This document shows, in pieces, positions 38,062 through 51,702 of a DNA stretch of 64,000 nucleotides. The notes under the pieces were generated by a model. That model did not search any database. It had not been told where the DNA came from and saw nothing but the letters and a program-made list of their open reading frames with translations. The DNA is from Isoetes taiwanensis (lineage: Eukaryota > Streptophyta > Lycopodiopsida > Isoetales > Isoetaceae). The stretch covers positions 31,107,166 through 31,171,165 of the forward strand of contig JAJEKV010000003.1 in NCBI GenBank assembly GCA_021234155.1, written 5' to 3'. Position 1 is the stretch's first letter, and every line of letters begins with the position of its first letter. Position numbers and translations under genes: made by a program.

Positions 38062-41000
38062 TGTGCAATTGAAGACTATTTGCAAGCGTCAAAAGTCCAT
38101 CTGTAATTGGAACTTCAAGCTTAAAGAAGTGCGTGTATTAGGACAGATCAAATAATGGGAGAAAAGTTTCAGTATCTGACGCACTTCTATATGTCTGAGT
38201 CCTGCATTACAAAAACAAAAACAAAAACAAAACCAGGATTTAGAGCTTCTATGTACTTCCAACGCACACTATCCATATGATACGAAGGCCCATTGAAGAT
38301 TTTTTTGTATATAATTTACAGAAGTTTTTAATTTTTAGAAGCATACACTATATGTTAGAGTAAAGTACTTATTGTCTGAAAAAGAAAGTAGGTTGCAACA
38401 AATTTCATTTTCCCCACAAGCTGGATGACCGGAAAAGATGTGCCTAAGCAGATTTCCTGGTATTCTTGTAAAAACATCTCGCTTAAGTAATTCGTTAACC
38501 CTTTGCTACATCAGGACCTCACATTCAGCCCACATCTTCATTCCCCAACAACAGTGGGTTTGCTTATCTATCTAAATCCACTTCATGATAAAGATGAAGA
38601 GCTTTGTATCCATAGCCATGCTCTGTATATGCTATCATTGTGATATTACATGAGAATATTTGGTATCACAAAAATCTACAAGTTTCTTCCACTCAGATCT
38701 AGTGAAATAGCAATTAGGATCCACTTTGCCCTCTGAAATGCATATTTTCCTTTTCTTATTTACAAGATGGCACAAATTCTTTGCCTTCTTATCGGGCAAG
38801 AAAATGCCAAAATGGATAGAGGGCTAGTGATGACCTCTCTAAGAATCTCATCCACGCATTTAATCTTGACCTCTTCTAAGTGCCTACCAAAATAAATGTA
38901 AGAAAGAGGATTATAAAGACTACGAAGATGCAAATTTTCAAGACAGAAATGGCCCGCAGATTCTTTTTTGCATTGGACCAACAAGCCCTGAATAAATGCT
39001 CTCTTACATTGGCATAAAAGCACATTCTTGAATCGAGCAAGCCATTATGCTCCTCCGGTTGTCGTTACTTGGAGAGAATTTGGAAATTTAAAGGTCTCAA
39101 AGCAAAAACACGTCTTATTTGGCAAATGCTTCATGGGCTATGGCTAGATCGATGATCAAAATCATCGACAAAGAACCCATTGGCAACTTAAGGATGGAAC
39201 CATATTTAGTGCCCATACACTTATTTGGGAAATCTTTTATTATGTCTAAAAGTTTTTCAAGGAATGGCTATCCAATAGGGCCTGGTGGAAGATGAAATGA
39301 TGATCAAGGTTGGCATTTCCAACTCTGTCTCGACTGTGAAAGCAAAATGTCACTGCACCGCTTTTAGTTTCCCTTAGCTCTAGCTTTAATTTGAGCCTTC
39401 AAATGATAACTCTCCCGACATCTCCACCTTTGAATTGAAATATAAAGGGCATATCCCATGGCCACACCTAGGGTGCCCTAGATCCAACCCCGAGGTTATG
39501 CTTTATTTTCCTTTCTTTTTCGTGCACTTTCTTTTGGTCCATTCCTTGACGTCAACTACTCATTTAGATATAGTCGTAAATTTTGAAGTTTGCATCTGGC
39601 AGAGATCTAGTCCTTAGGCTATGCTTTTAATTTTGTTGCTTTTTCAAACTAATGACTTATTCCTATGAATATAAATTTTTAGCATTATATACTCGCATCT
39701 AGATTGGAACTTGGAGGTTGTTATGAGGTGGATAGAGATTTACATTGGCAACACAATTTTTGTTGTAGCTTGAGATTCACGAGAATACTTCAGTTCTTAA
39801 TCCCCGCTTCGGGCATATGCCGAAACCGGTAAATGATACCAACTCAAAAGACATGCTAAAGTTTTCTGTGTCTTTGCTCCTCCATAAGTCACTTTTAAAG
39901 CTAGCCAAAGTTGAATAGGCCATGGGTTTTTTCTCAGTAAAGATCGCTCTTTAGCAAAACCATTTTTTTTTTTTTTTTGGGAGGGGGGGCTTCTTTGCCA
40001 AAAAGCTTAACACATTAACATTAAATCAAATCCCAATCCTTGGATTGGATTATGAAATCTAAGCCATCTGATCTAGGGCTGGATTTGCAACAGACATACA
40101 CTAAATATATGAGATTCTCGAACAAACTATTTTAAGAATTTTAAGGGCACAACCTAGTTAGTTAAGTACTGACCAATACGTAGAAAACTTGTCGCCTAAT
40201 TAGTCTAAATATAAATACGTAATCACCTAGTTAGTCAAGCATTCTGCCTTCTTCACCAATGACATCACACCACGTGTACAAGATTCTGATTCGACCACTC
40301 AAAACGCAACACCTTGCATGGAATGTAACCTCCCTTCCTTCCACGTTAAGAGAAGGGGCAATTCCCTGGAATGCAATGGAATACATGGGAAGTTGGGACA
40401 TTCTAGTCGAAGGACTGTGCATTCCTTAGTTAGGGCATTGAGGTATATTAATTTTGTGAGATCTAAGAATATTGTGTATCTAGAATAGCTAACAAAAATC
40501 ACACCAAAAGTCACGTTTAAAATTAACTAGCAAAAAGGTGTGGTAAGTGTTTGTGGTTGAGCAAAATCAAGCTAAAAACTATCACAAATGCAAGCAAAAC
40601 AAAGTACCCAAGTTTTTTCTCATCCAGCAATAGTTGCACGTAACTCTTTCCGATTCTTGAGTGCATGTATGAATTTGGAATTAATGTCACTATTTATATG
40701 GATACTTAGTTGGCTTTTGAAGATAGTCGGTTGAACGTTTCCTGGAAATATATGCTTCTTAGTTCTTAAAACATAAAGAAAAAGGGACACAATTTTTGCA
40801 CAAGTCCAAGCACAGCAATTCCCTTGCCGCCTTGTAATGTTTCTCTTTTCTCTAAGAATGTGGTCTTGGGAACATGAGCATGTTGGATTTTATTATATGT
40901 AGAAGCTATATCATATTTCATCTTGTTGACAAACAAATAAGGAACAGAAACAAGCACATGTAACCAAGCTAGTTAGTTTTTCCCCTTTCTTTTCTTTTCA

Positions 41001-42985
41001 AGTTTCAGCTTCTTAAAATCTAGATTTGGTGCTGGGTTCTATTAGATCTGTTGGAATTGTCATGGCTGACAATGGATCCAAAAGATAAGATAAGAGCAAT
41101 GTTATAAAGGTATTTATATTTAATATGATTGTAATAACTTCGTTCTGTATCCCATTGGTTCCTGTAGGGATTTGAGAAAGTTGATCCAGATGTTTGGGAG
41201 TTGATAATGAAGTATTTCTTCGCATCAATAAGCGTGCTACACACACCTTATAATTGTTAAGTTTGATGATTGTCAACCCACCTCTTGATAATAATTACAT
41301 GCAGGTCTTATTCAACAAATCTCCAAATAGCAACATAGATAACAAAGCTAAATTATATAAGTAACTTTTGGCTGCCCTCAATGGATCCACCCATGTATGT
41401 AATGCGATCTGCTTAACTGTCTATGAAGAAAAAAGGTTTTGAAGTCACTTAAGTGGGATCATAAAAGAAATATCACAACACAAAATTGAAGCAAGGAAAA
41501 ATCACATCTGCTCTGGCAAATCAAACAAGCAAGAACACAACCGATTTAAGGGAAATGAGAAAAAACTATATCTATTGCCCTAAGAACAATCATGCTGCCA
41601 GACAAAAAAACGCTTGAAAATGCAGATGTCTTCGTCATGTCGCATTATCCACCTTCGGCCAAACCTTAGCAGCCGTTGAAGATTCTGGAAATCGATTCTG
41701 ACACTAAATCAAATAAAAATTCATAAGCCTAGTAAATGGCCACAAAACCCTGAAGAAATGTATCATATCTATGAAGAAATATCTGGCACCAGAATCTGGA
41801 TGAACAATAGGAAGAGCCAGCCTGAAGAAATTCTGCTCTATAAATGACGACTCTGCCCCTAAACAAAACGGTCTGGTATAACTGAAGCCAATGAAGCCAA
41901 AATAGCCTCAAACCAAGCAAAAAAATGCATAACAGGAGTAGAAGCTAGCAGATTGAAGAATCAAACGAACTTATTGTAGCGGCATTGATACCGAAAGAAT
42001 GGATCGACGCAAGAAGTTATTACATCGTGCCTATTTTTGGCCAATTTTTAAATTTCACTAGCCGTAGATCTTAAAAAAATAAGATCTTATGGTAAAGTTT
42101 AATGACATGTCAATTTTTGATGAGGTGGACATGCTATGTGGATAGGCTAGAATTGCAAGAAAGGCTGTAGGCTTGGTTGGGCTGGCGTGCTAAAAACGTT
42201 AGTCAACAATTAACCAAAAACTTAATCACAACATTAATGCCTAAACCCACTCTATGAACCTAGGCTTATAGCCTAAAGCCCATACATAAAATTAGTCCTA
42301 AAAATTAACATAAAAAACAAGGAAAATCTTACCAACAAAGTTAACCTCAATTAACCTCGTAAGCTACACCTAAAAATTGATGCAGAAGAAAATGAATTCG
42401 GCCAAAACAACACATTAGAGAAAGAGCTGACTATTGAGACAAAGGGCAATTTTTTGATGTCGTTCAGTTTATTTTCAAGGTCATTTCTACACCCCTAACA
42501 GGGGGCTAGGGGTGCATGAGTATTTAGTTTTTCTGCATAAAACATTTTGAAAATTGCTCAGAGTTGGATGCAAGAGTTTAGAAGTGAACTTAAAAATGTT
42601 CTTGTCCTTAATTTGACTTGGATGCACCTAGCTTGTTTTTAATTTATCTAATTTAATTCGATTGTGGTTGCTTTAGTTTAGTTGCCTCTTGTTGATCAAA
42701 AAGAATTACTACACATACAAGAAAACAATTTTATGGATATTCTTACTACTTTTCCTATTTGGTCCTCAGCAACAATTGATTCAGAGAACTTGATTGAAGC
42801 TTTGGTCCCCTAGAGCGACTATTAGGAAAGCCTTCCCCTGTAGAGCTATGTCTTGTGGCCACGCCTGTGGAACATCCATCTCTGCATATGTCAAATGTTG
42901 CAAATGTTGAGAGGTAGAACAGGACATTGGACTACTATAGCTACGGATATTACCTCAGATGCAATTGTATTTAGCGAGTTAAATT
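38062..42985. other. AT-rich region without supported genes
   Basis: The best hint of coding is at about 39061-39170 plus. There LERIWKFKGLKAKTRLIWQM, followed by LHG, weakly resembles the LINE zf-RVT start. A poly(T) run lies at 39963-39978. Other ORFs (38760-39023 minus, 41013-41276 minus) lack motifs. Confidence 0.35.
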
Positions 42986-42991
42986 TGTTAT

Positions 42992-43115
42992 GAATCCCAT
43001 CGATCCGAGCCATCGGATCGCCATTCTGGGAAAGGACGAGCGCCTATATTAGGCCATTGTCGTTTTCCGCCTGGTTATCGGCGTCTTCTCACAGCAGCAT
43101 TCTTCGTTCTCGTAG
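42992..43115 (+). repeat. Split direct repeat A1
   Basis: Left terminus. It aligns with 50858-50983, with small indels (for example GAGCGCC versus GAGCC). Confidence 0.85.
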
Positions 43116-46100
43116 CTTCGATGGCTCTTCATTCGATGGATTTCTTCCCCAGCTTCTCCACCAGTCTCGTGCTCCACCTTCTTGCCGCTTGCACCTGCCT
43201 AGCAACTTTCTTCATCATTCTTTGGACGGTACGCTCCCTTCTCTTCCGTGCTTAGTTGATTCTACGGATTTGTCCTTCTTCCATACTCAATATGCTTCTA
43301 CCGATTTGTTTTGTCCTCGGTTCATTATGCATGGCTCTGTATTTCTATTGTTTTTTGGGATGTTCGGATGTGATGGGTTCGTTTTGGGCTCTTGGTCCGT
43401 TCTGTTGAATGGCTTGATCATGTACTGTGGATGTTTTGGGTTTGTGGGGGATGATTTTTCGGGTTGGATGAACTGGGCGTTGGGGCGCATGCTTCTATTC
43501 TTTGTTTATCTGATCTATCCGTTGATTGCTTCGAGCTTCTTCTCGGTTTGCGGGCCTGCCGTTGTTTTTTGGTTGCAATTTTGTCATCTCTTTAGTCCCC
43601 GGCTCCGGCTTATCTGTCCTCTCGGTTCATTTATGCTCACTTCATTTTTTTGTTCCGTCATTCTCCCTTCTTGTTCTGCCTTACCCTGCATGATGCTGGC
43701 TGCATGGAAGATTCGTTGCCTTAGTGTTATCTTCAGCTCTGCGCTTTTTTCTCTGTTCTTAGCCTCTCTGGCATGGCCGCAACCTGGGCTACATTTGCTC
43801 TTTCTATCCCCTTTTTTGTTCTTAGCTGTATTTGTCCTCTGCGATTTGGTTTCCCGCCTCTGTTCCCTGGATCTTCTCTTTCTTTGCATGGGCGCTGTCT
43901 CCGGATTTTAAGCCGTGGCTTCAAGTTTTCCGGTCGGGTTTGCCTCCTTTTTTGTGTTATGTTGGCCAAATCTGTTCATTCCGACTCTTCTCTGGTATGT
44001 TTTCGCTTATTTGCCATCAACTCTTCTGTTGTATTTTTGGCTGCTTCTCTTAGGCTCGCTATTTTTGCTGAAATTTGGCGGCCTCTGGTTTCTGCATGCT
44101 TTTCCAGCTGTTCTTGGCCTCCATTCACTCGGCTTGCGGATTGTCGCCATTCATTGCTTCCCCTTGGGCTTCTTGATCTTTATATTTCTGTCATGGCTCC
44201 CCTTTTTCCCCAGCGCGGCTTTGGGCATCTGGTTCTTTGCCCGATTACCTTCTTGTTACGTTCTCGGGTCAGATGCCGTTCCTTGTCCTTTGTGCTCACC
44301 GCCAAGATTTTCCCTCACGGGCTTTTTTCCACCTTTTTCACCACCAGAGATTCCGATGACCACGCACCATCTTTATGCCTCACATTTGGAGGCCTTGCAC
44401 CCTTCTGCTCGGAATGCTTTGGTTTGGAACATCTGGAACATCGATTGGCAGAAGAATTCTTAGGGCATTGTGCCTTTATTTTGCTTTCTCTCCTTTGTTT
44501 CGTAGGGTGTTTTATTTCGTGTATTTCGGGCTCGTTTCTGGGGAGACATCATTTTTGCTATGGGGCTTTTCGTCTTTCGTCCCATACAATTTCTTTTGAG
44601 TTTTTGCTCATTTTTATTTGAGTATCCTCCTCAATTTCTCAGACTTATCGGCGAATTTCATTGGGCCTCCTTGCCCGATTATCCACGATCTCGGGAGATG
44701 TTTTTTTGTGTTTGGGCGTTGTAAGGGTGTTAATGCCATCTTTGAATAAAATGGAATAAGATAAATGTTTTTCTTTTTTATGTTAGATGTTTGATGTGGG
44801 GCTTTCACGCCCGTTATGTAGGTTTACGGTTTCATATGTCCTTTCTTTAAGGTTCTTACTTATTGTTTCTCGGGTATGGTGCACCTATTGGGGCTTTTTT
44901 ACGAGATGTCTTATGAGGTTTGATTCGGGCTTTCTCTCTCTTTGGGTAGCTTTGTTTGTTGTTGTTTACGTATTTGGGTGATTGCGGTGGTTTCTTTGTA
45001 TATGGGCATCCTTCATAAACCATAGGTTGTTTAATGTTATATGTGGGCCATCATTTGTGTTGGCGCTATGTTATACTAGTTGTGGATGGGTCCTTTGTTG
45101 TCCTGTTATTTTTTCCCTTTGAATGGTTGGTTGCGTACTTTTTGTTGCCTTATATATATAACATTATAATGGTTTTCCTTCATTTGGTATTACGTTATTT
45201 TCTATTCTCGATAACTTGGGGGTTTGGCATAAGGGGGTTGCATATTTGGCTTTATATGCATGGACATAGTGTCACGCTATTGAGGTTGTTGTATTATTTC
45301 ATCCCTACGATTCTTTTACCTCTTTGTTTGGTCTTGTTGTTTTATCATGTTGTGATTCCCACGTCTATCATGGTTTATGGTTTATTATGGTTTCTTGGCA
45401 TTATCTGAAGAGTTGCTTTTCGTCTTTTCGTGCCTACCCATTTTTTGCACATTCGTATGGGTTCGTCTTTCTTTTATTATGCAGTTATTTGCCATATTCT
45501 TGGTTATTCATCGTTGGGATTCTTGTTTTTGGCTTGTTGCTCGTCCCTCTCTTTCTTATGTTCTCTTTACGTTTTTCGCGCTTTAGGGGGGTTTCTTGCT
45601 ATAGACACGCTTTTATCGTTATTTCCCTTGATGGGTTTGTCTTATTTTTTGCTATTTTCCCATGATGGGTTTGGATTATTTTTTGCTCTGCTCTATTCTG
45701 TGGTTGTTGCGCTATTCGGGTTGCTGTGTTTTTTCATCTCTAGGATTCTTTTACCTTTTCGTTGTGGTTTATATCATGTTGTGATTTTTACGTCTATCAT
45801 GGTTTATGTTTTATTAGCATTATCTCATGAGTTGCCTTTTGTCCTTTTCATGTTTATCCGTTTTTTGCACGTTGTTATGGGTTCTTTTATTGGGCAACAA
45901 GTGGATCATGGGGTTTCTTGGTATAAAGCTCGCTTTTCTAATTATTTGCCCATGGGGGGTTTGGATTTTTTCTTGCTACTGTGTTTTAAATGGTTTTTCG
46001 ATGCTTCGCTCTATTCTATGGTTGTGGCGATATTTGGGCTACTGTGTCATTTTATGTTATGATTCTTTCACCTCTCCTCGTTTGTGTTATTCTTAATATT

Positions 46101-46700
46101 ATGTTGTGAATTTGATATCTATTTCGGTTTGTGCGTTATCGGCCGTTTCATGCATAATTGCACTTTGTTCTTGACAACTTATGTTCACTTGCACCATTGC
46201 GCTTTGTTCTTGACAACTTATGTTTTGCTTTACGACTAGGTATTTTTACATTTCCATGGGTTGCTTCTTCTTTTTTTTTTCGTATTATTTCAGTACTTTC
46301 TTATGGTTTATCGTGATGGTGCTTTTCACGTCTTTTGTTTTCATTACGTTGTCGGTGATTTTTCGTTGACTTCTTTGGAAATTTTCGCCGTTTCCTCTTT
46401 GGGCGGCATTAGCGTGTTTTTCTTTAAAGTTGTGCTTGTGTTCTCATGATTTTCTTTTTGAGGTCATTGGTGATCTCGCCTATAGCAAGTACCGGCTCCT
46501 CTTTCTGCGTCGCTTTCTCCCCGCATTTCGCTTCGTGATTCACGGTACTTTCGGCGATCAGCGTGAAGCTTCCCTTTCTTTTGAGCACGATCTTTCATTT
46601 TTGGTTCCTTTTCCTCCACAACCCGTAGATATCTGTCTCATCTATTTTTTCCTTTCCGTTCCCCTCAGCCTTTGCTACTCCTTTTTCTTCTCCTGCTGGT
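43116..46700 (+). other. Long 5' region of the DIRS/PAT element
   Basis: Many overlapping hydrophobic ORFs (for example 43057-43911, 43773-44621, 45430-46062) occur in all three plus frames. They reflect the T-rich, A-poor strand: Phe, Leu, Ser and Cys dominate and stops are rare. I do not accept them as membrane proteins. The region may be a leader or a degraded gag. Confidence 0.5.
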
Positions 46701-46819
46701 TTTGCCTTCTCTGCTTCTTCTACTCAGATGGCTCCTCTTTTTCTTCCCTTCCATACGCATTTTACGCTTACGCCCCTCCGTTTCTGCTGCACTTTTTTCT
46801 CGAGTTCACTCGGCTACTT

Positions 46820-47650
46820 CATGGCTGCCAGACGGCGGGCTACCTCGAGGCACTCCGGACCGATGACCCGGCGGTTGTCGGTCAGGACTCAAGCTGGAGC
46901 ATCTCAGCCGGGACGACCGAGGCGGGCGCTCGCCCTACTCCTTCCTTTGGCCGCGACTCCATGCGGCATTATTACAGTTTCGTCTGCTATGGACACTTTC
47001 GATTCGGTGGATCCGCGGGCGGCTTGCTATGTTAGGGGTTGCCATTGGGATGATGTGATGCGGATGGTGGAGGAAAGGTAAGCGTTTGGCGGATCGGGGA
47101 GATGAAATTTGTTCTTATTGCGGATCAACATGGCTATGGCGTTGCTTTGCACTTTAGCTTGAGTCCCCTAGTTTGAACTTTTCTTGGAAGAGTCCAAGCG
47201 CTGCATCGAGCTAAGAAATTAAGCCGGGGAGAAGCGTCTATCTTATACTCGACCTTACGCCATACCCTTCCTCGACTTCTTTTTCTTCTTCTGGCGCTTC
47301 TTACGCCAATTCCTCTACCCTCAGTTGTACTTTTTGTGGGCCGGTTTAGCCCTGCTACACCGGACAATTGTTTTTCGTCGCCGAGTTCTCCCATAATCTT
47401 TGTTCCTCCTTCTTCCTCCCCTTATTTTTCTCGGGTTGTACCTCTCAATCCACGCTCCTTTGATGCATTATTCCGCCACCACAACATTGACCCTTCCTCC
47501 TCTGTGTTGCCTCGACCTTGGTCTTCTTGAGCCGTCTTTGTTGTTTTTGCAATCGTGTTGTATTTTCCTTTTGATCATTAATAAAACATCTTGTTTTCCT
47601 AAGCAGTCGTTTTTTTTTTCGCGGTTGCCAACTTTTTACCTCTGCTTTGC
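46820..47650 (+). pseudogene. Possible gag-like ORF of the DIRS/PAT element
   Basis: An Arg-rich start (AARRRATSRHSG, about 46821), then DSVDPRAACYVRGCHWDDVM, continuing in other frames with QHGYGVALHFSLSP, then RVQALHRAKKLSRGEASILY and FDALFRHHNIDPSS. Its position upstream of RT fits gag, but no zinc knuckle is seen and the frames are broken. Confidence 0.35.
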
Positions 47651-49420
47651 CCCATCTTCCCTTTGATCCGGTGGCTCTTGACTCTTACTATCGACTTTGC
47701 ACTTTGTGTGTGCGTCTCTTTGCTTCTTTACCTTTTTGGCATTCTATTTACGCTCACCCTCTTGTGTTATCTTGGATCCGATTTGGTTATGCTCTTTCTT
47801 GGGCCCAGGGACCCCCTTCTCAACCATATTTTCGCCCAAATCTTTCTTCCTTGTCTTCCCATATTCCTTTCGCGGATTACGCTATTCCAAGATCTTTTTA
47901 CGTTGGCTATTATGCAAGTCTCCTCTTGTCCCTTTTTCTGCTCACCCTTGGGCGTTGTACCCAAGGGTGACCATAAGTTTCGCCTGATTCTCGACTTGCG
48001 CTATCTCAATTCCTTTTTATCGATTTCCTTCTTTTAAATTCACGAATTCGCAGATGCTTTGTTTGTTCTTCAACCCCAGGATTTTCTTTTTACTTTGGAC
48101 CTGAAATCTGGTTACCACCATGTTCCCATCTGGCCTCCTCATCCCCGGGGGATCCACCTTCTTTATAAGGGATATGCCACCTGCGTGCATAGGGTAGCCA
48201 AAAAACCCCTAGTATACGTATTTCTGATAGGCAAATTCAACCCCTTTCCGTATGGTTTTACAACTAGAAGAACATCCCAAAACCCCTATGACCCCTAGTA
48301 TACATACGGAAAAGGGTAAAAATCGCCCCCTCCCATTGATGCACGTGGTTTTGACAGGTTCCACAAGGTGACGCCCCCTTGTCCTCATCATACCTTTTTG
48401 GGATTTCAGTTTGATTCCCACTTTTTTGTTTTCACTATGCTTCTTTTTGGCCTGGCCTCTGCCCCCTTTGTCTTTACCAAATTGATGCGCCCTTTAGTCC
48501 GCCACTGGAGAGCGGCTGGTATTCGTTGCACTCCTGACATGGATGATTTTCTTTTTTGTACTCAGCAGGATCCTATTTCTCTTCAACATCGCATCATTTC
48601 CGATTTGCAATCTGTCGGCTTTCTCATCGCCTGGCCAAAGTGTCGCTTGCGTTTGTCTCATCGTGCTATTTTTCTCGGTTTTCTCCTTGATGCCTCTGCC
48701 ATGGTTATTTGCCTGTCTTCCAAGAAATTGGCCAAGTTTTTTCGCCTATCTTCTTCGCTTATTTCTGCTTCCCATCTTACCTCACGGCACCTTGCCAAAT
48801 TCCTGGGCTTTCTCCAGTCTCTTCGCATTGTTTTCGGCTCCCTTGTCTCTGTTTTAACTTTTTGTTCTTATCGCCTTATTCAACCTTGGCACTGGGATGC
48901 CCCTATTTCTTTGTCTTCTTTAGCTCGCATGGAAATTGTTTTATGGGAATCCATCGCCTCATCTTTGAGTTTTCGCCCTATTTCTTCCTCCCGTCGTCCT
49001 TCTGCCGTCCTTGTTTTTGATGCTAGTTCATTTGGTTGGGGGGGGTGGCTCTTGCTACCAGGGCAGCCCCGCATGGATTTTGTTGGCCTTTTTTTTAAAG
49101 TCGGGTTATCTCATTCTTCCACTTGGCGTGAACTCTTTGCTTTCTATCAGGTTTTACGCTCTGCCTTGCCTTCTCTCCAGGCTCGCCTGGTCACTGTTCG
49201 GGGGGATAACTTGAACGTTGCTACCATTCTGCAAAAAGGGGGTTCTTCTTCGCCAGATATTCATTTTCTTACCTTAGAAATATTCCTAATTTGTTTTCAT
49301 TTTCTATCTCTTTGGAGCATTTGTGGATTCCACGTTCCCAAAGCGAGTGGGTGATTATCTTTCCCGTCTTCCTCAATCTTTGAGTTTGCCCTTGCCCCGT
49401 GGTGTTTTCACTATATTGAT
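47650..49420 (+). pseudogene. DIRS-type reverse transcriptase and RNase H
   Basis: RT motifs appear in order: SPLGVVPKGDHKFRLILDLR (about 47940-48005), FTLDLKSGYHHVPIW (about 48090-48135), LFGLASAPFVFTKLMRPL (about 48440) and MDDFLF at the catalytic centre (about 48538). RNase H follows with VLVFDASSFGWGGWL (about 49010), the STWREL Glu (about 49120) and VRGDNLN (about 49197). The segment ends with the typical W.P.S..AD.LSR-like stretch near 49330-49370. The frame changes at about 47970 and 48035, and a 237-bp MITE interrupts it at 48145. With the MITE and one duplication copy set aside, the flanking reading frames join without a shift. Confidence 0.85.
48145..48381. mobile_element. hAT-like MITE inside the RT
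   Basis: 237 bp flanked by the 8-bp duplication TCCTCATC (48137-48144, 48382-48389). The imperfect TIRs share GGGGG followed by CACCTT a few bases inside. The right end, read outward, starts CAAGGGGGCG, close to the hAT CA-G-GGG ending. The element is non-coding. Confidence 0.75.
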
Positions 49421-50220
49421 TCTTTATGGGGCCGCATCATGTTGATCGTTTTGCCTCTCCCCTTAATCACAAGCTTCACATTTTATAATACTTTCGCTTC
49501 CCATATCGCATCATTATTCCACCGATGCTTTTACATATGATTGGCGCCTCTTTAATAATTTTGTTTTTCCTCAGCCCTCTTTAGTTCCTCGTGTTTTACA
49601 CCATGCACCGCATATGGGGCTCGTATCACACCGGTGGTTCTTCATTGGTCACCCGCACCACGGTGGCCTTTACTTTGGGACAGGGATCGTCATGGGCATC
49701 CTTTATTAAAGAATTTCTGTTTTTGATGCATTTTCATTAGCTTTATTGCCCCATCTATCGCAACTTTTCTTGGGATGTCGGCGTCATGTAGCTCTTTATG
49801 TTTTTAGTTGTCAATTTGAATAAAGTTAACATGGTTTTATGTTGTTGTGGCTTATTTGCCTCTCGCTTGCTCACCCCGGGGGAGGTTCCCTTGTTTTTTT
49901 CAACTTTACCTTTAGTTTTTTTTCCTCAGGTGCCCGTCTACTCTTTCGACTTACTTAGCGATGTTCCGTAGTTTGTTATTTGGTGCGGTTCCTATCGTTT
50001 CCTTTTCTCCGGCTTAGCCTTTTGTCGTTCGGCCTTTTTCGCCTCTTTATCATCCCTCATAGGTCTCCTTCCTCCATTTAAATTCCCGGCCTCGGTGGCC
50101 ATATCCTTTTCATCAAGTCTTCAACCTTCCCCTCCGCCACTTTACCTTTTACCCTCTTTGGTAGCGTCAGGTCTACTTTCCCGAGCTTCGCCCCCTCGTA
50201 TCTTTCTTCCTCTTTTTGCC
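49421..50220 (+). pseudogene. Methyltransferase-like region of the DIRS/PAT element
   Basis: Frame-broken translation gives GPHHVDRFASPLNHKLH (about 49430-49480), then DAFTYDWRLFNNFVFPQPSL followed by VPRVLHH (about 49518-49600), and PRWPLLWDRD. The order VDRFAS..N, DAF..DW, PP..., W follows the conserved stretch after RNase H in DIRS and PAT elements, assigned there to a Dam-like adenine methyltransferase (family knowledge). The segment is heavily mutated. Confidence 0.55.
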
Positions 50221-50225
50221 TCGGC

Positions 50226-50810
50226 ATGTTCGGCTCAATTGTTCTTCGCCGCACATCCGTAGCTTCTTTTCCCTCTCGGCTCGGCGTTCTTCATTCATTA
50301 GTCCTATCCTTTCTTGGCTTTTTGCGCATCTCGGAGGCCCTTGCTCTCAATTGGCGTGATCTTTCTTTTCCTTATCACATGTTGATGTTCTTATTACGTC
50401 ACTCAAAGCGCGACCAACTTGCTTCGTGGTCATACCATTTCTTTAGCTTCGCTTGCAGCCGCCTGCCCCGTCACTATCCTTGGCCTTATTTCTGCGGTTC
50501 TTATCCTCTCCTCGATCCTCCCTCGACCCCTCTTTTTAGTTCCTCGCCTTCTTCTTTGCGTCCTTTATCTTATCCGACTGCTCGGGGGTGGTGGCGGGAG
50601 TGTCTTCTGGCTATAGGCTTGAATCCATCCCAATATGGTACTCATTCGGCTCGTCAAGCATGACCCGACCCGGCTTTCGGGGAGTTCCACATGAGGTGCC
50701 CAGTGTGCTCCGCGATCGTTGGCTCTTCTTCTTCTTCTCTCTCGTTATGTGCCAGCGATCAGGCTCAACACTTGGAGGTGTCGCGCGGCGGCTGGGCTTA
50801 TAGTGGAGGA
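50226..50810 (+). pseudogene. Tyrosine recombinase of the DIRS/PAT element
   Basis: The ORF 50226-50663 contains FLGFLRISEALALNWRDLSF with the catalytic Arg, RHSKRDQ with the probable Lys, and YGTHSARQ with the H-X-X-R box. After THSARQA the frame is lost. The expected W and the nucleophile Tyr are discernible in other frames (RDRWL near 50718; SRYVP near 50738). In a live element this enzyme would integrate a circular cDNA without making a target duplication. Confidence 0.8.
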
Positions 50811-50857
50811 AGTCCTTTGGTAGTCGGCGGTTTTGTGTCTCATGAGTCCTTTCCCGA

Positions 50858-50983
50858 GAATCCCATCGATCAGGAGCCATCGGATCGCCATTAAGGAAAG
50901 GACGAGCCTATATTAGGCCATTGTGGTTTTCCGCACCGGGTTATCGTCTTCTTCTGGCCGGCATTCGCCGTTCTCGTAGCTTC
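50858..50983 (+). repeat. Split direct repeat A2
   Basis: Second copy of the A repeat. It directly follows B1 and precedes a polypyrimidine stretch (CCCCCCTTCCCCCCCCC). Confidence 0.85.
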
Positions 50984-51702
50984 CCCCCTTCCCCCCCCCG
51001 CTCCGTGGCGTATACCTCTTTTTCATTTATATATTTTTATTTGTTCATGCACTTTTGTGTTCTTCACTTGTGGGGGTGGCTTTTCCATGTTGTTGTTTCC
51101 TTCGCATTCTACTATGTTAGTCTCCACTTGTTGTCCACCTTGAGGGTAAGGCATATTTTGATATAGCGATTTTCCACCCGCTGGGTGCTGCTTTTTCCAC
51201 CCTAGGGGTGATGCTATCTTTTCCTGTTATGTTCTTTTTCTACCTATTTTTATTTCTCGTCTCTTCGGTCCTTTGTTGATCCAGTTTTTTATGACTATGC
51301 TTGTTTTGTAGTTCTAACCGTTACGGGTGTTTTTGGGAGTTCTCTGGTTTTGCAGGTTTTATTATATTCCACCCGTTCCTGGGGACCTGTCGCGTTTCTG
51401 TTCATCCTCCTCTTCGTTACCTTCGGGGTTTTTCACCATTGTCTGGGGTCGTGCTCTATGTTCGCCTTCGCTCTCGTCCGTTTTTCTCTCTGTTCTCCGG
51501 GCAACACATTCGACCATTTCTCATTAGGGATTTCCTCGAAAACCCGAAAGGGCGGGGTTTTTTATCCCGATGAGAAGTTGTCGCCATTGCCCTTCTATAT
51601 TGCCTTGGCATATTTTCTTATGGGGTAGTCCGATATTGTTCCTATGGTCGGCTACCCCTCTCTCTTCCAAACATTGTATACTGCTGCTGTGATGAATGAC
51701 AA

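Noticed and set aside
43057-46062. Large multi-frame ORFs resembling multi-pass membrane proteins
   Set aside because: They overlap in all three plus frames and arise from the A-poor, T-rich strand of the retrotransposon. Composition is dominated by Phe, Leu, Ser and Cys with no conserved motif.
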